Assembly: GCA_052267165.1 (NCBI GenBank)
Contig: JBKQHO010000031.1
Coordinates: forward strand, 1 to 64,000
Length of the DNA stretch: 64,000 bases
Origin: CAWICD01 sp052267165
Lineage (GTDB): Bacteria; Vulcanimicrobiota; Vulcanimicrobiia; Vulcanimicrobiales; Vulcanimicrobiaceae
Reading direction: 5' to 3'
Part shown: piece after piece, positions 8,009-15,529 of the stretch
Layout: the number at the start of each line of letters is the position of its first letter
Numbering within the stretch: the first letter of the stretch is position 1
Made by a program: the position numbers and the translations under genes
The notes under the pieces: model-generated
What the model saw: only the letters and a program-made list of their open reading frames with translations
Told to the model about the DNA's origin: nothing
Database searches by the model: none

Positions 8009-8491
8009 CCCCTTCGCGCCGCCGGCGGCGAGAACTGCGGCTTCGATGCCGTCACGAATCCGTTCGAGCAGTTCGCGGATCGTGGCGCGTGCGATGCGGC
8101 GCCCCACGAGCGCGTCGAAGACGTCGCCCGCCATTCCGCCCGGCGGCGCGTAGCGGCCCGCGATGGAAACGACGCTGCCCTCGGTATCGACGGCGGCGTC
8201 GGCAACGACGGTTCCGGAGAACGAAGGAAAGGGGCCCGACCCTTCGGGCGTCCAGGAGAGGCTGACGATGCGGTTGAGCTCGTCGGCGTCGCGGTCGTAG
8301 GTCAGTTTCGCGACCACGCGCTTCTCGAGGGCGAGCTGCCCGGGGAGACCGAGAGCGCTCGCGGGCGCTCGCAGCTCGAGTACCAGCGTTCCGTCGCTCG
8401 CGACCAAGCCGTAAAGGAAGTGCTCGAGATACGCCTCGACCTCTTCCGGTGGGCAATCGACGTGTTCGGAAGCGACGACCGTCGTCGTCAT
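8006..8491 (-). CDS. Unknown protein, paralogue of the gene at 7262-7822
   Basis: A 161-aa soluble protein with WTPEGSGPFPSFSG near residue 90, IAGRYAPPGGMAGDVFDALV near 120 and the helix GRRIARATIRELLERIRDGIE near 140. All three blocks match the convergent neighbour. The N-terminal third reads like a helix-grip fold entry (VDCPPEEVEAYLEHFLYGL), again suggesting an SRPBCC-like small-molecule or lipid-binding protein; this is inference. It starts with ATG at 8491, about 100 nt from the divergent stress protein gene, so the two share one regulatory region. Its stop codon is part of the hairpin repeat. Confidence 0.65.
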   Translation of the reverse strand: MTTTVVASEHVDCPPEEVEAYLEHFLYGLVASDGTLVLELRAPASALGLPGQLALEKRVVAKLTYDRDADELNRIVSLSWTPEGSGPFPSFSGTVVADAAVDTEGSVVSIAGRYAPPGGMAGDVFDALVGRRIARATIRELLERIRDGIEAAVLAAGGAKG

Positions 8492-8542
8492 GCCTGCGCC
8501 ATCTTCACCGAAGCGTTTTTCGTTGCCGGCGCGGAAGCACCA

Positions 8543-8585
8543 TTCACCGGCACTTCACGAGCGGTTCACGCGGGGCTGTTAGGCT
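8543..8585 (+). promoter_or_regulatory. PHO-box-like triple 11-bp direct repeat plus -10
   Basis: TTCAC occurs at 8543, 8554 and 8565, exactly 11 bp apart, giving units such as TTCACCGGCAC and GTTCACGCGGG. This resembles the GTTCACC units of actinobacterial PHO boxes bound by PhoB/PhoP-type regulators. A TAGGCT hexamer at 8580-8585 follows about 5 bp after the last unit, so the repeats replace the -35 region. The GTG of the downstream stress gene lies 7 nt past this hexamer. The same arrangement of three units, short gap and TAG--T hexamer precedes the phosphate transporter at 39.4 kb. Confidence 0.55.
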
Positions 8586-8592
8586 AGGCGAA

Positions 8593-9090
8593 GTGAGCAC
8601 TTTCGAACGGATATTAGTCCCAGTCGACGGCTCGGTGCCGTCCGAGCAGGCCATCGCCCTCGCCGTCCGCCTTGCCGCAGATCTCGGGGCCGCCTTGACG
8701 TTTTGCAACGTGCTCGACCGTGAGGCGATCGTCGCGCCGTACATCGCTATGCCGTACGGCGATGCGGGACCGTCGCTCGAACATGCGCACAACGAGGGCG
8801 AGCGGCTCCTGCGGGCAGCTTGTGCGAAGGCCGGCGCGGCGGGAATCGCCGCGCAGTCGCGTCTGGTCGAAGGCCTTGCGGTCGACGAGATCGTCCGTCT
8901 GTCCGAAGCGGAGCACAGCGAGCTCATCGTGATGGGCAGTCACGGCCGGCGCGGCGTTGCGCGCATGTTCATGGGCAGCGTCGCGGAAGGTGTCTTGCGC
9001 TCTGCAACGGTCCCGGTGCTCGTGGTGCGCAGCGACGAGCCGGACGCATCGCACGCATCCGGTCAGCCTGATTCCGGAAAGACTGCTTGA
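8593..9090 (+). CDS. Universal stress protein, ATP-binding type
   Basis: A 165-aa UspA-domain protein, starting ILVPVDGSVPSEQAIALAVR and ending with the ATP motif GSHG-9x-GS (near residues 118-132) and VPVLVVRSDEP. It therefore belongs to the nucleotide-binding subclass. The GTG at 8593 is chosen because it directly precedes the first strand, and a -10-like hexamer ends 7 nt before it, implying a leaderless or nearly leaderless mRNA. The upstream PHO-box-like repeats suggest control by an OmpR/PhoB-type regulator. The tail beyond residue ~145 is Ser/Asp-rich and probably disordered. It is the second Usp in the window. Confidence 0.85.
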   Translation: MSTFERILVPVDGSVPSEQAIALAVRLAADLGAALTFCNVLDREAIVAPYIAMPYGDAGPSLEHAHNEGERLLRAACAKAGAAGIAAQSRLVEGLAVDEIVRLSEAEHSELIVMGSHGRRGVARMFMGSVAEGVLRSATVPVLVVRSDEPDASHASGQPDSGKTA

Positions 9091-9257
9091 GGCGACAACG
9101 GCGGCAGTCGGCGACTTTTGTAGTGTCCTCCGCAAGCATTCTATACGAATTTCCTTAATCGCGGAGAAGGTTCAGCGCTTTTGTGTAAAACTGGAAGTAA
9201 CGAGAGTATAGACCTCCTTGCGATTTCGTTTTTTTAGGGGGAACTACATTACTAATC

Positions 9258-9380
9258 ATGTCTAATTTGACCGACAAAGAGGAGCCGTTACCGGCAACGC
9301 TCGGCTTCGTCTTCACGATCGGCGTACTGTTCGCGGTCGGATGGTTCGCTTTGTTCGCATTGCTAAGGGACCGGTTCTGA
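9258..9380 (+). CDS. Cytochrome oxidase subunit IIa microprotein (ba3 type)
   Basis: A 40-aa protein, too short for ordinary gene calling: a charged 12-residue N-terminus (MSNLTDKEEPLP), one hydrophobic helix (LGFVFTIGVLFAVGWFALFALL) split here as LGFVFTIGVLFAVG then WFALFALL, and a basic end RDRF. It lies 4 nt before subunit II. Thermus-type ba3 oxidases carry a ~34-residue single-helix subunit IIa in just this place, so the assignment rests on size, topology and position. AGGGGG about 15 nt upstream may be the ribosome site. The preceding 167-nt gap holds an AT-richer stretch with a run of seven T that probably contains the operon promoter. Confidence 0.75.
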   Translation: MSNLTDKEEPLPATLGFVFTIGVLFAVGWFALFALLRDRF

Positions 9381-9384
9381 GGCC

Positions 9385-9852
9385 ATGCACATTTATCGTT
9401 CCGAAAAGATATGGATGACTTTTGTCGTCGTCATGATGGTGGTCTTCCTCGCGACGATCACCACGGCGGCCGTGGTCGACGGTCTCGTCCCGCCGAGCCG
9501 CATCCAGGCGATCGACCCGACGAAGGTTTCCGAGACTCCGCCGTTCGATCATCCGGGCCTGCACAAGCTCGCGAGCGGCTCGTATGAAGTCTATTACGTC
9601 GCGCGCATCTTTTCGTTCACCCCGCAGCACTTGGAAATTCCGGTCGGCTCGCACGTGACGTTCTACGTCACCAGCGCCGACGTCGAGCACGGCTTCAGCG
9701 TCCCGCTAACCGATGTCAACACGATGGTGACGCCGGGCTGGGTCAGCTCCGTCTCGCACACCTTCAGAACGCCCGGCAAGTACTTGCTCGTCTGCAACGA
9801 GTATTGCGGCGCGGGCCATCAGCTGATGGCCGGCGACATCGAGGTCAAGTAA
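9385..9852 (+). CDS. Cytochrome c oxidase subunit II, ba3 type
   Basis: A 155-aa subunit with one N-terminal membrane helix (residues ~10-30, VVVMMVVFLATITTAAVV) and a periplasmic cupredoxin domain. The CuA ligands are visible: an upstream His in VEHGFSVP (near 110) and the loop CNEYCGAGHQLM (near 138-149), with two Cys, one His and one Met. It accepts electrons from a cytochrome c or cupredoxin and passes them to subunit I. The short single-helix form is typical of B-family (ba3) oxidases, unlike the two-helix A-family subunit. Its stop overlaps the start of subunit I by one base (TAATG). Confidence 0.92.
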   Translation: MHIYRSEKIWMTFVVVMMVVFLATITTAAVVDGLVPPSRIQAIDPTKVSETPPFDHPGLHKLASGSYEVYYVARIFSFTPQHLEIPVGSHVTFYVTSADVEHGFSVPLTDVNTMVTPGWVSSVSHTFRTPGKYLLVCNEYCGAGHQLMAGDIEVK

Positions 9853-11522
9853 TGTCGACGACTGGCAACACTCGAGGCGGCACGTGGGAGGACACGCCCT
9901 CCGTCGCTCGTGAGAACGGGCTCGTCCTCGCTCACGTCTACACGTCCACCGCCGCGCTGACGCTGGGCGCCGTGTTCGGCCTGTTGCAAGGCTTCTCGCG
10001 CGCCAACTTCATCGTAATCCCATCCTGGTTCGACTACTACCGCATTCTGACGGCTCACGGCGTCCTGATGGCGCTCGTGTTCACGACGTTCTTCATCACG
10101 GGCCTGTTCACGTTTGCGACGTACCGCTCGATTCCGCGCCCGGAACGTTCGGTCAGGCTGGGCTGGATCGGCTGGAGCGTCATGCTTCTGGGAACCGCGA
10201 TGGCGGCGGGCGAGATCCTCGCCGGCAACGCGACCGTGCTGTACACGTTCTACGCTCCGCTCAAAGCCGACCCGATCTTCTATTTCGGGGCGACGTTCCT
10301 CATCGTCGGCACGTGGATCGTCGGCTGGGACCTCGCCGAGAACGTCATCTACTTCAAGCGCAACAACCCGGCCGAGCGCATCCCACTGCCCGCCTACGGC
10401 GCGATCGTCACGTTCGTAATGTGGGTCATCGCCACGCTAGGCGTGGTCGCCGAGATGCTCCTCGTCATTCCGTGGTCGCTGGGCTTGACGCAAGGGATCG
10501 ACGTCGAGCTCACCCGCATGTTGCTGTGGTACTTCGGGCATCCGCTCGTGTACTTCTGGATCATGTGCGCGTACCTGATCTGGTACAACTTCCTGCCCAC
10601 GACCTACAACGGCAAGAACTTCAGCGATTCGCTGACGCGCCTCGCGTTTCTCATGCTGCTGCTCCTCTCGACTCCGGTCGGCCTGCATCACCAGTTCCTC
10701 GAGCCGGGCATCTCCGCGGGTTGGAAGTGGCTGCACACGTTCACGACCTACGGGGTCGCGCTGCCCTCGTTCATGACCGCGTTCGCGATCTTCGCCAGCT
10801 TCGAGCTTGCCGCGCGCAAAGCCGGCAAGAAGGGCTTCGTGCAGATCGTGCGCTGGCTGCCCTGGGGCAATCCGACCTTCAGCGGCTGCGCGCTCGGCAT
10901 GATCCTGTTCCTGTTCGGTGGCTTCGGCGGCATCGTCAACTCGTCGTACAGCATGGACGTGCTGGTGCACAACACGATGTGGATCGTCGGCCACTTCCAC
11001 GTCACCGTCGGCGGCCCGGCGGCGCTCAGCTTCATCGCGGCGGCCTATACGCTCGTGCCCGCCTGTACCGGACGCAAGCTGTTCGCGCCGAAGCTCGCGG
11101 TCGCGCAAACCTGGACCTGGTTCATCGGCATGGCGATGATGTCGACGGGCATGCACATCGCGGGTCTGCTCGGCTCGCCGCGGCGCACCTCGGACGTCAC
11201 CTACTTCGGCGCGGCCGGTGCGCAGAGCTGGCATGCTGAGATGGTCCTCGCCGGGATCGGCGGAGCCATCCTGTTCATCAGCGTTCTGATGTTCGTGATC
11301 GTCGCCGTGGGCACGCGCGTGCTCAACCGGCGAGCCGACGAGCGCGTGGAGTTCGGATTCGCCGAGGCCATGGAAGGCACGATGGATACGCCGGCAGCCT
11401 TGGATCGTATTCCGACCTGGGCGACGGTGGCGATCGTGCTCGCCGTGCTCGCGTACGCCGGCCCGATCTTCGAGCTCATGTCGACCCCGCACTTCCTCGC
11501 ACCCGGCATGCGAACGTGGTAG
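9852..11522 (+). CDS. Cytochrome c oxidase subunit I, ba3 type
   Basis: A 556-aa, roughly 13-helix heme-copper oxygen reductase core. The low-spin heme ligand lies in HGVLMALVFTT (near 65). The CuB site with its cross-linked Tyr is GHPLVYFWIM (near 230), the His pair is LHHQFLEPG (near 280) and the heme ligands are in GHFHVTVGGPA (near 380). These spacings and the short N-terminus indicate the B-family, high-affinity ba3 type rather than aa3. The ATG at 9852 is chosen for the one-base overlap with subunit II. The next gene, a Sco copper chaperone, overlaps its end by 7 nt. It reduces O2 at the cytoplasmic membrane. Confidence 0.95.
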   Translation: MSTTGNTRGGTWEDTPSVARENGLVLAHVYTSTAALTLGAVFGLLQGFSRANFIVIPSWFDYYRILTAHGVLMALVFTTFFITGLFTFATYRSIPRPERSVRLGWIGWSVMLLGTAMAAGEILAGNATVLYTFYAPLKADPIFYFGATFLIVGTWIVGWDLAENVIYFKRNNPAERIPLPAYGAIVTFVMWVIATLGVVAEMLLVIPWSLGLTQGIDVELTRMLLWYFGHPLVYFWIMCAYLIWYNFLPTTYNGKNFSDSLTRLAFLMLLLLSTPVGLHHQFLEPGISAGWKWLHTFTTYGVALPSFMTAFAIFASFELAARKAGKKGFVQIVRWLPWGNPTFSGCALGMILFLFGGFGGIVNSSYSMDVLVHNTMWIVGHFHVTVGGPAALSFIAAAYTLVPACTGRKLFAPKLAVAQTWTWFIGMAMMSTGMHIAGLLGSPRRTSDVTYFGAAGAQSWHAEMVLAGIGGAILFISVLMFVIVAVGTRVLNRRADERVEFGFAEAMEGTMDTPAALDRIPTWATVAIVLAVLAYAGPIFELMSTPHFLAPGMRTW

Positions 11523-12244
11523 CAGCCCTTGTAGGGCTGCTGTTCGCGACCGCTCCGGTGCCGTTCGTCCCGACCCTGGGGGTCGGGGACGCGGTGCCGG
11601 AGACGGTCTTGGTCGATCAAAGCGAGCGCCCGTTCTCGTTCCGCGATCTGCGCGGCGAGACGGCGCTCGTCTCGTTCATCTACACGCGCTGCCCCGACGC
11701 CAACGAGTGTCCGCTCGTTTCGGGCAAGTTTCTCTGGCTGCAGAACCACTCGCGCGGCGAGCCGGTCGCGCTGGTCGAGATCACGCTCGATCCGGTCCAC
11801 GACCGGCCTGCGGTCATGCAAGCTTACGGTAAGCTCTTCGACGCGGACCCCCGGCGCTGGAAGCTGCTGAGCGGTGATCCCGACGCGGTGCGCGAGCTGT
11901 CGACGCGGCTCGGCGGCGTCGTGTCCGGGCGTCGAGCCGACGGCGCCCTCATCCACAACGAGGCGGTCGTCGTGGTCGGTCCCGACGGGCGAGTCGTCGA
12001 CCGTATCGAGGGCGCCGGCTGGGCGCCCGATCAAGTCCTCGCGCTCGCGCGCCAGACCGCAAGCTTACCCAGCGATCCGTGGGCCCGCTTGCGGCTGGCC
12101 CTGACGCGCGGCGTCGCCGCCATGTGCGGAGGCACGGGCGTCTCGGGCATCGCAGTATGGACGGCGCTGTTGATCTTCGTGGGCCTCGTGCTCGTCATCG
12201 GTTACTTCATGCTCCGGGTCTTCCGCACGCCCCAACAGCGCTGA
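11516..12244 (+). CDS. Sco1/SenC copper-delivery protein, membrane anchored
   Basis: This 242-aa protein has an N-terminal hydrophobic leader, a thioredoxin-fold Sco domain and an added C-terminal membrane helix (near residues 205-230) before a short basic tail. The copper-binding cysteines are in TRCPDANECPLVSGKF, spaced CX5C rather than the classical CX3C, and the partner His is in LIHNEAVVVVG (near 140). Sco proteins load or reduce the CuA centre of subunit II, which matches its place as last gene of the oxidase operon. The GTG start overlaps the end of subunit I by 7 nt. The C-terminal helix means it may be held in the membrane at both ends. Confidence 0.85.
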   Translation: MVAALVGLLFATAPVPFVPTLGVGDAVPETVLVDQSERPFSFRDLRGETALVSFIYTRCPDANECPLVSGKFLWLQNHSRGEPVALVEITLDPVHDRPAVMQAYGKLFDADPRRWKLLSGDPDAVRELSTRLGGVVSGRRADGALIHNEAVVVVGPDGRVVDRIEGAGWAPDQVLALARQTASLPSDPWARLRLALTRGVAAMCGGTGVSGIAVWTALLIFVGLVLVIGYFMLRVFRTPQQR

Positions 12245-12265
12245 TTCCTAACGGGAGCCCAGAAC

Positions 12266-13171
12266 ATCAGCGCCCACCGATCGATCCGACAAGCCGACCC
12301 GAAGCTGCCGCACGGCGCGGATTTCATCCTGACGCTCTCGTGCGAGGACACGGTCGGCATCGTGTTCGCCGTCTCAGGTTTTCTCGTCGCCCACGCCTGT
12401 AACATCATCGAGAGCGCCCAGTTTCAAGACGCGCCGACGAACCGGTTCTTCATGCGCGTTGCCTTCAGCCACGTTCCGCACGACGGAGCGCACGTGCAGC
12501 TCGAAAGCCTGCGCCAAGCCTTCACGCCGATCGCGGAGCGCTTCGGCATGACCTTCGCCATTCGCGATCCGTCCGTCAAGCAGCGCCTGCTCTTGCTCGT
12601 CTCGCGAGAAGGGCACTGCCTCAACGATCTGCTGTTTCGCTATCAATCCGGCGAGTTGCCGGTCGAGATCCCCGCGATCGTCTCGAACCATCCGGACCTG
12701 CGCGATCTGGCCACCGCCTACGGCGTGCCGTTCAGGCAACTGCCGGTCACCAACGCCACCCGCAACGTGCAGGAAGCGACCCTGCTCGACATCGTCGAGC
12801 GCGAGCGGGTCGATCTCGTCGTGCTCGCCCGCTACATGCAGGTGCTCTCGGACGAGCTTTGCCGTGCTCTCGAGGGCCGCGCCATCAACATCCACCATTC
12901 GTTCTTGCCGAGCTTCAAGGGCGCCAAACCCTACGCGCAGGCGCATGCCCGCGGCGTGAAGATCATCGGCGCGACGGCACACTACGTGACCAGCGAGCTC
13001 GACGAAGGCCCGATCATCGAGCAGGACGTCGCTCGGGTCGATCATGACGCGACGATCGCCGACCTCGTCGTCATCGGGCGCGATATCGAGAGCATGGTCC
13101 TGGCGCGCGCCGTGAAGCTGCACGTCGCGCAGCGCGTCCTGCTCAACGGCGCGCGGACGATCGTCTTTTAG
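12266..13171 (+). CDS. purU: Formyltetrahydrofolate deformylase with no canonical start codon
   Basis: PurU hydrolyses 10-formyl-THF to THF and formate, balancing the one-carbon pool. An N-terminal ACT domain (LSCEDTVGIVFAVSGFL, through NRFFMRVAF) precedes a formyltransferase fold. That fold has the catalytic Asn/His in INIHHSFLPSFKGAK and the Asp in ELDEGPIIEQD. The ACT domain needs a start upstream of about 12315. Between the in-frame TGA at 12242 and that point there is no ATG, GTG or TTG. The best candidate is ATC at 12266, 8 nt after GGGAG (12253-12257), giving 301 aa. CTG at 12305 is an alternative. GTG at 12362 would delete most of the ACT domain. A sequencing error is also possible. 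Confidence 0.85.
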   Translation: MSAHRSIRQADPKLPHGADFILTLSCEDTVGIVFAVSGFLVAHACNIIESAQFQDAPTNRFFMRVAFSHVPHDGAHVQLESLRQAFTPIAERFGMTFAIRDPSVKQRLLLLVSREGHCLNDLLFRYQSGELPVEIPAIVSNHPDLRDLATAYGVPFRQLPVTNATRNVQEATLLDIVERERVDLVVLARYMQVLSDELCRALEGRAINIHHSFLPSFKGAKPYAQAHARGVKIIGATAHYVTSELDEGPIIEQDVARVDHDATIADLVVIGRDIESMVLARAVKLHVAQRVLLNGARTIVF

Positions 13172-13174
13172 CTT

Positions 13175-13218
13175 AAGCGCGCCTCCCCATGGAGGGCGGG
13201 TCGGTTCGATTCGCGCTT
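13175..13218. terminator. Bidirectional hairpin between purU and mqnD
   Basis: An outer stem AAGCGCG (13175-13181) / CGCGCTT (13212-13218) encloses an inner CCTCC-CCAT-GGAGG hairpin. It occupies nearly the whole gap between two convergent genes, as expected for a shared terminator. There is no long T tract, but TTTTAG precedes the left arm. Confidence 0.55.
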
Positions 13219-14075
13219 CAGGCCGGGACGAACTCGGGCCGCACGCCCGCCGGAACGAGCCGAGCGGTGGAAGCGAATTCGAAGAGCGCTTCGATCGCGT
13301 CGATTCCGGCTGGCCCCACGTCGCGCGAGTAGTCGTTGACGTAGAGCGCGATGTGCGCTCGCATCACGTCCTCGTCCATCTCGAAGGCGTGCTCGCGCAC
13401 GTACGGTCCGACGGCCGCTTCGTCCGCGCGGGCGAAGTCCAAGCTTTTTCGGATCGTCTCATCGACGTTCGTGGCGGCGTCGTCGCCGAGGTCGCGCCGG
13501 ACGAGGATCGCGCCGAGCGGAATCGGATGGCCCGTCTCTTCCTCCCACCAGGCTCCGAGATCGCTCAGTTGGACGAGCCCCGCGCGCTGGTAGGTGAAGC
13601 GCGACTCGTGGATGATGAGGCCCGCGTCGACGTCGCCGCGTGCCACCGCGTCGACGATGCGGTCGAAGCGCATCGGGACCGCGTCGATCGGCCGCTGGTG
13701 AGCCAAACGCAAGAGCAGAAAGGCGGTCGTCATCGAGCCTGGGATGGCGATGCGCGCGTGCGGCGTCAGCGACGAGAGCGCGTGCGCGTCGCCCGCCGCG
13801 CCGGCCCTGGCGATGACTAGCGGACCGCAGCCGCGGCCCAGCGCCCCGCCCGCGCGCAGAATGCGGTAGCGTTCGAGCAGATAGGGGATGGCGCCGTAGC
13901 TGACCTTCGTCAGCGCGTGCCTGCCGGCGAGCGCCGCTTCGTTAAGCGCCTCGACGTCGTCGAGCACGACTTTGACGGGCGGCGCGCCGGCGAGCATCCC
14001 GTTGGTCCAAGCCGCGAAGATGTAGGTGTCGTTGGGACAGGGCGAATACGCGAGCGAAAGCGGCGTAGCGCTCAT
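13218..14075 (-). CDS. mqnD: 1,4-dihydroxy-6-naphthoate synthase
   Basis: This 285-aa MqnA/MqnD-family protein catalyses the late step of the futalosine pathway, turning cyclic dehypoxanthine futalosine into 1,4-dihydroxy-6-naphthoate. It begins with the family signature LAYSPCPNDTYIFAAW; SYGAIPYLL, IPGSMTTAFLLLRLA and DAGLIIHESRFTY follow, all parts of the periplasmic-binding-protein-like active cleft. MqnD rather than MqnA is favoured by the SPCPNDT opening. The ATG at 14075 overlaps the stop of the upstream gene (ATGA). mqnB lies one gene upstream, so two menaquinone steps share this operon. Confidence 0.92.
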   Translation of the reverse strand: MSATPLSLAYSPCPNDTYIFAAWTNGMLAGAPPVKVVLDDVEALNEAALAGRHALTKVSYGAIPYLLERYRILRAGGALGRGCGPLVIARAGAAGDAHALSSLTPHARIAIPGSMTTAFLLLRLAHQRPIDAVPMRFDRIVDAVARGDVDAGLIIHESRFTYQRAGLVQLSDLGAWWEEETGHPIPLGAILVRRDLGDDAATNVDETIRKSLDFARADEAAVGPYVREHAFEMDEDVMRAHIALYVNDYSRDVGPAGIDAIEALFEFASTARLVPAGVRPEFVPA

Positions 14076-14899
14076 TGCACTTTCGTGAAGTCGTAACGGT
14101 CGACCGGAAGGTACGAGCCGTCCGGCGCGAGCTCGTCGTCGGAGAGCGTGAACTGGTCGGAGCCGCGGCGCACGATCGTCGTCCGCTTGCGGTAATTCCA
14201 TCCGCTCGTGTAGGCCGCGCCTCCGAAGAACGCGATGCGCCCGTCCTGCCAGCCGCCCGGCGCGACCAGGAGCGCGTAATCCGGCGAGCCGTCGAGCTGC
14301 AACAAGATCCAATGCCGAGCCGGCCGGTCGTATCCGATGAAGAAGAAGTCGCGGCTCTTGCCCTCGGCTGCGAAGATCCAGCGCCCCCTCATCGTCAGGT
14401 CGATGACGTACGACGACTCCGCCGCGCGCGCTTGCGGGTCCGATCCGGCCACGCGGCTGCGCGCGTCCCACGTTCCCTTCATCCAGAGTGCTTGGCGCAA
14501 TTCCGGAATGGGACCGCTTTGGTCGTTCGCGCCGCGAGAGCCGGCGGCGAGCGATGAGATCGGCGTAAAGTGGGCGTCGGCCGTCCCTGGCGCGGAAGGC
14601 GTCGAGGTCGTGGAGCGCTCCGAAGCAGCCGGCGGCTCCACCGGAGATGCGGGTGAAGGCGAGGGCTCGGCTGTGGCCGGCGCGGGCGCCGGGCTTGAGC
14701 CGCGGGCTGCGAGCGACGCGGGAGCTGGTGACGAGCTGCGCGCCGGGCTTGGCGAAGGCGAAGGGGACGCGGTCGCGGGCGTCTTCGTCGGAAACGTAAA
14801 GGGCCAAGCCTGCGCGGGGAACGACGAGGCGGCCAGCGCGACCGCGAGTCCGGCCGACGCGATGGTCGCACGTCCGAGCAGAGAGCGTACCGGGGCCAA
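14072..14899 (-). CDS. Secreted protein with Pro/Ser/Ala linker and unknown C-terminal domain
   Basis: A 275-aa protein with an export signal (roughly residues 1-32, ending near ASSFPAQAW), then ~110 residues of P/S/T/A-rich linker, then a compact domain of ~150 residues rich in Trp and Tyr (MKGTWDA, WIFAAEGKSRDFFFIGYDR, WILLQLDG, GWQDGRIAFFGGAAY). The C-terminal pattern of alternating strands looks lipocalin-like, but I do not recognise a family. The TTG at 14899 follows a GAGGAG site by 7 nt and sits 10 nt after mqnB, so it is preferred over upstream starts that would overlap mqnB. It is sandwiched in the menaquinone operon and overlaps mqnD by 4 nt. Confidence 0.6.
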   Translation of the reverse strand: MAPVRSLLGRATIASAGLAVALAASSFPAQAWPFTFPTKTPATASPSPSPSPARSSSPAPASLAARGSSPAPAPATAEPSPSPASPVEPPAASERSTTSTPSAPGTADAHFTPISSLAAGSRGANDQSGPIPELRQALWMKGTWDARSRVAGSDPQARAAESSYVIDLTMRGRWIFAAEGKSRDFFFIGYDRPARHWILLQLDGSPDYALLVAPGGWQDGRIAFFGGAAYTSGWNYRKRTTIVRRGSDQFTLSDDELAPDGSYLPVDRYDFTKVQ

Positions 14900-14909
14900 C
14901 GTCGACTCC

Positions 14910-15521
14910 TCAGGCGATGATGCGAGCGAGCACGGCCTCGAGCGCAACGGCTGCTGCGCGCGCCCCCGCCGAGAAGTCCCATGCGCTTTCGGCGCGGTCG
15001 CCAACGTAATTGGAAACACCGCGGACCTCGAACGCGGGGACACCGCTCTGCCCTGCGGCTCGCAGGACGGAGAACCCTTCCATCGATTCCACGTCCGCGC
15101 CGTATCTTAACGCAAGTCGCTCGCCGGTCGCGCGCGTCGCCGTCACGCTGGCGACGGTAATCCCGCTGCCGACCCGATACGGCAAGCCGGCACAGCGTTC
15201 CACGAGTGCCGGGTCAGCGTCGGCCCGTTCGACCAGCGACGCGCCGTCGGGCAGGGTGAATTCGCCGCCGCCCTCGAGCCCGAGCTCGGCGAGCCATTCG
15301 GTCGCGACCAGCAGCGCGTCGCCGACGCGCGCTCGTCCGGGAAATGCGCCGGCGATGCCGGCGTTGACGACGGCGTCGTAGCGTTGGGCGGCCAGCGCGC
15401 GGACGGTCGCGACCGCCGCTTCGACCGGTCCGACCCCGCAGAACAGCAGCTCGGTGCCGGCACGCCGCCGGAAATATCGCAGCTCCGACTCGAGCGCGCA
15501 GACGATCAGGACCTTCGTCAC
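14910..15521 (-). CDS. mqnB: Futalosine hydrolase
   Basis: This 203-aa nucleoside-phosphorylase-fold enzyme resembles MTA/SAH nucleosidase: GVGPVEAAVAT near residue 30, NAGIAGAF near 53, DVESMEGFSVLRAA near 145 and RGVSNYVGDRAE near 170. Replacement of the usual Ser-Asp by Ser-Asn in the last motif and the presence of mqnD two genes on support futalosine hydrolase, which removes hypoxanthine from futalosine. An MTA nucleosidase role is the alternative. The GTG at 15521 directly precedes the first strand (VLIVCALESELRYF) and lies 8 nt beyond queE. Confidence 0.82.
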   Translation of the reverse strand: MTKVLIVCALESELRYFRRRAGTELLFCGVGPVEAAVATVRALAAQRYDAVVNAGIAGAFPGRARVGDALLVATEWLAELGLEGGGEFTLPDGASLVERADADPALVERCAGLPYRVGSGITVASVTATRATGERLALRYGADVESMEGFSVLRAAGQSGVPAFEVRGVSNYVGDRAESAWDFSAGARAAAVALEAVLARIIA

Positions 15522-15529
15522 GCAAATCG

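Noticed and set aside
13175..13218. tRNA fragment suggested by GGTTCGATTC between purU and mqnD
   Set aside because: No acceptor stem, D-loop or anticodon arm can be built; the sequence folds as a terminator hairpin instead.
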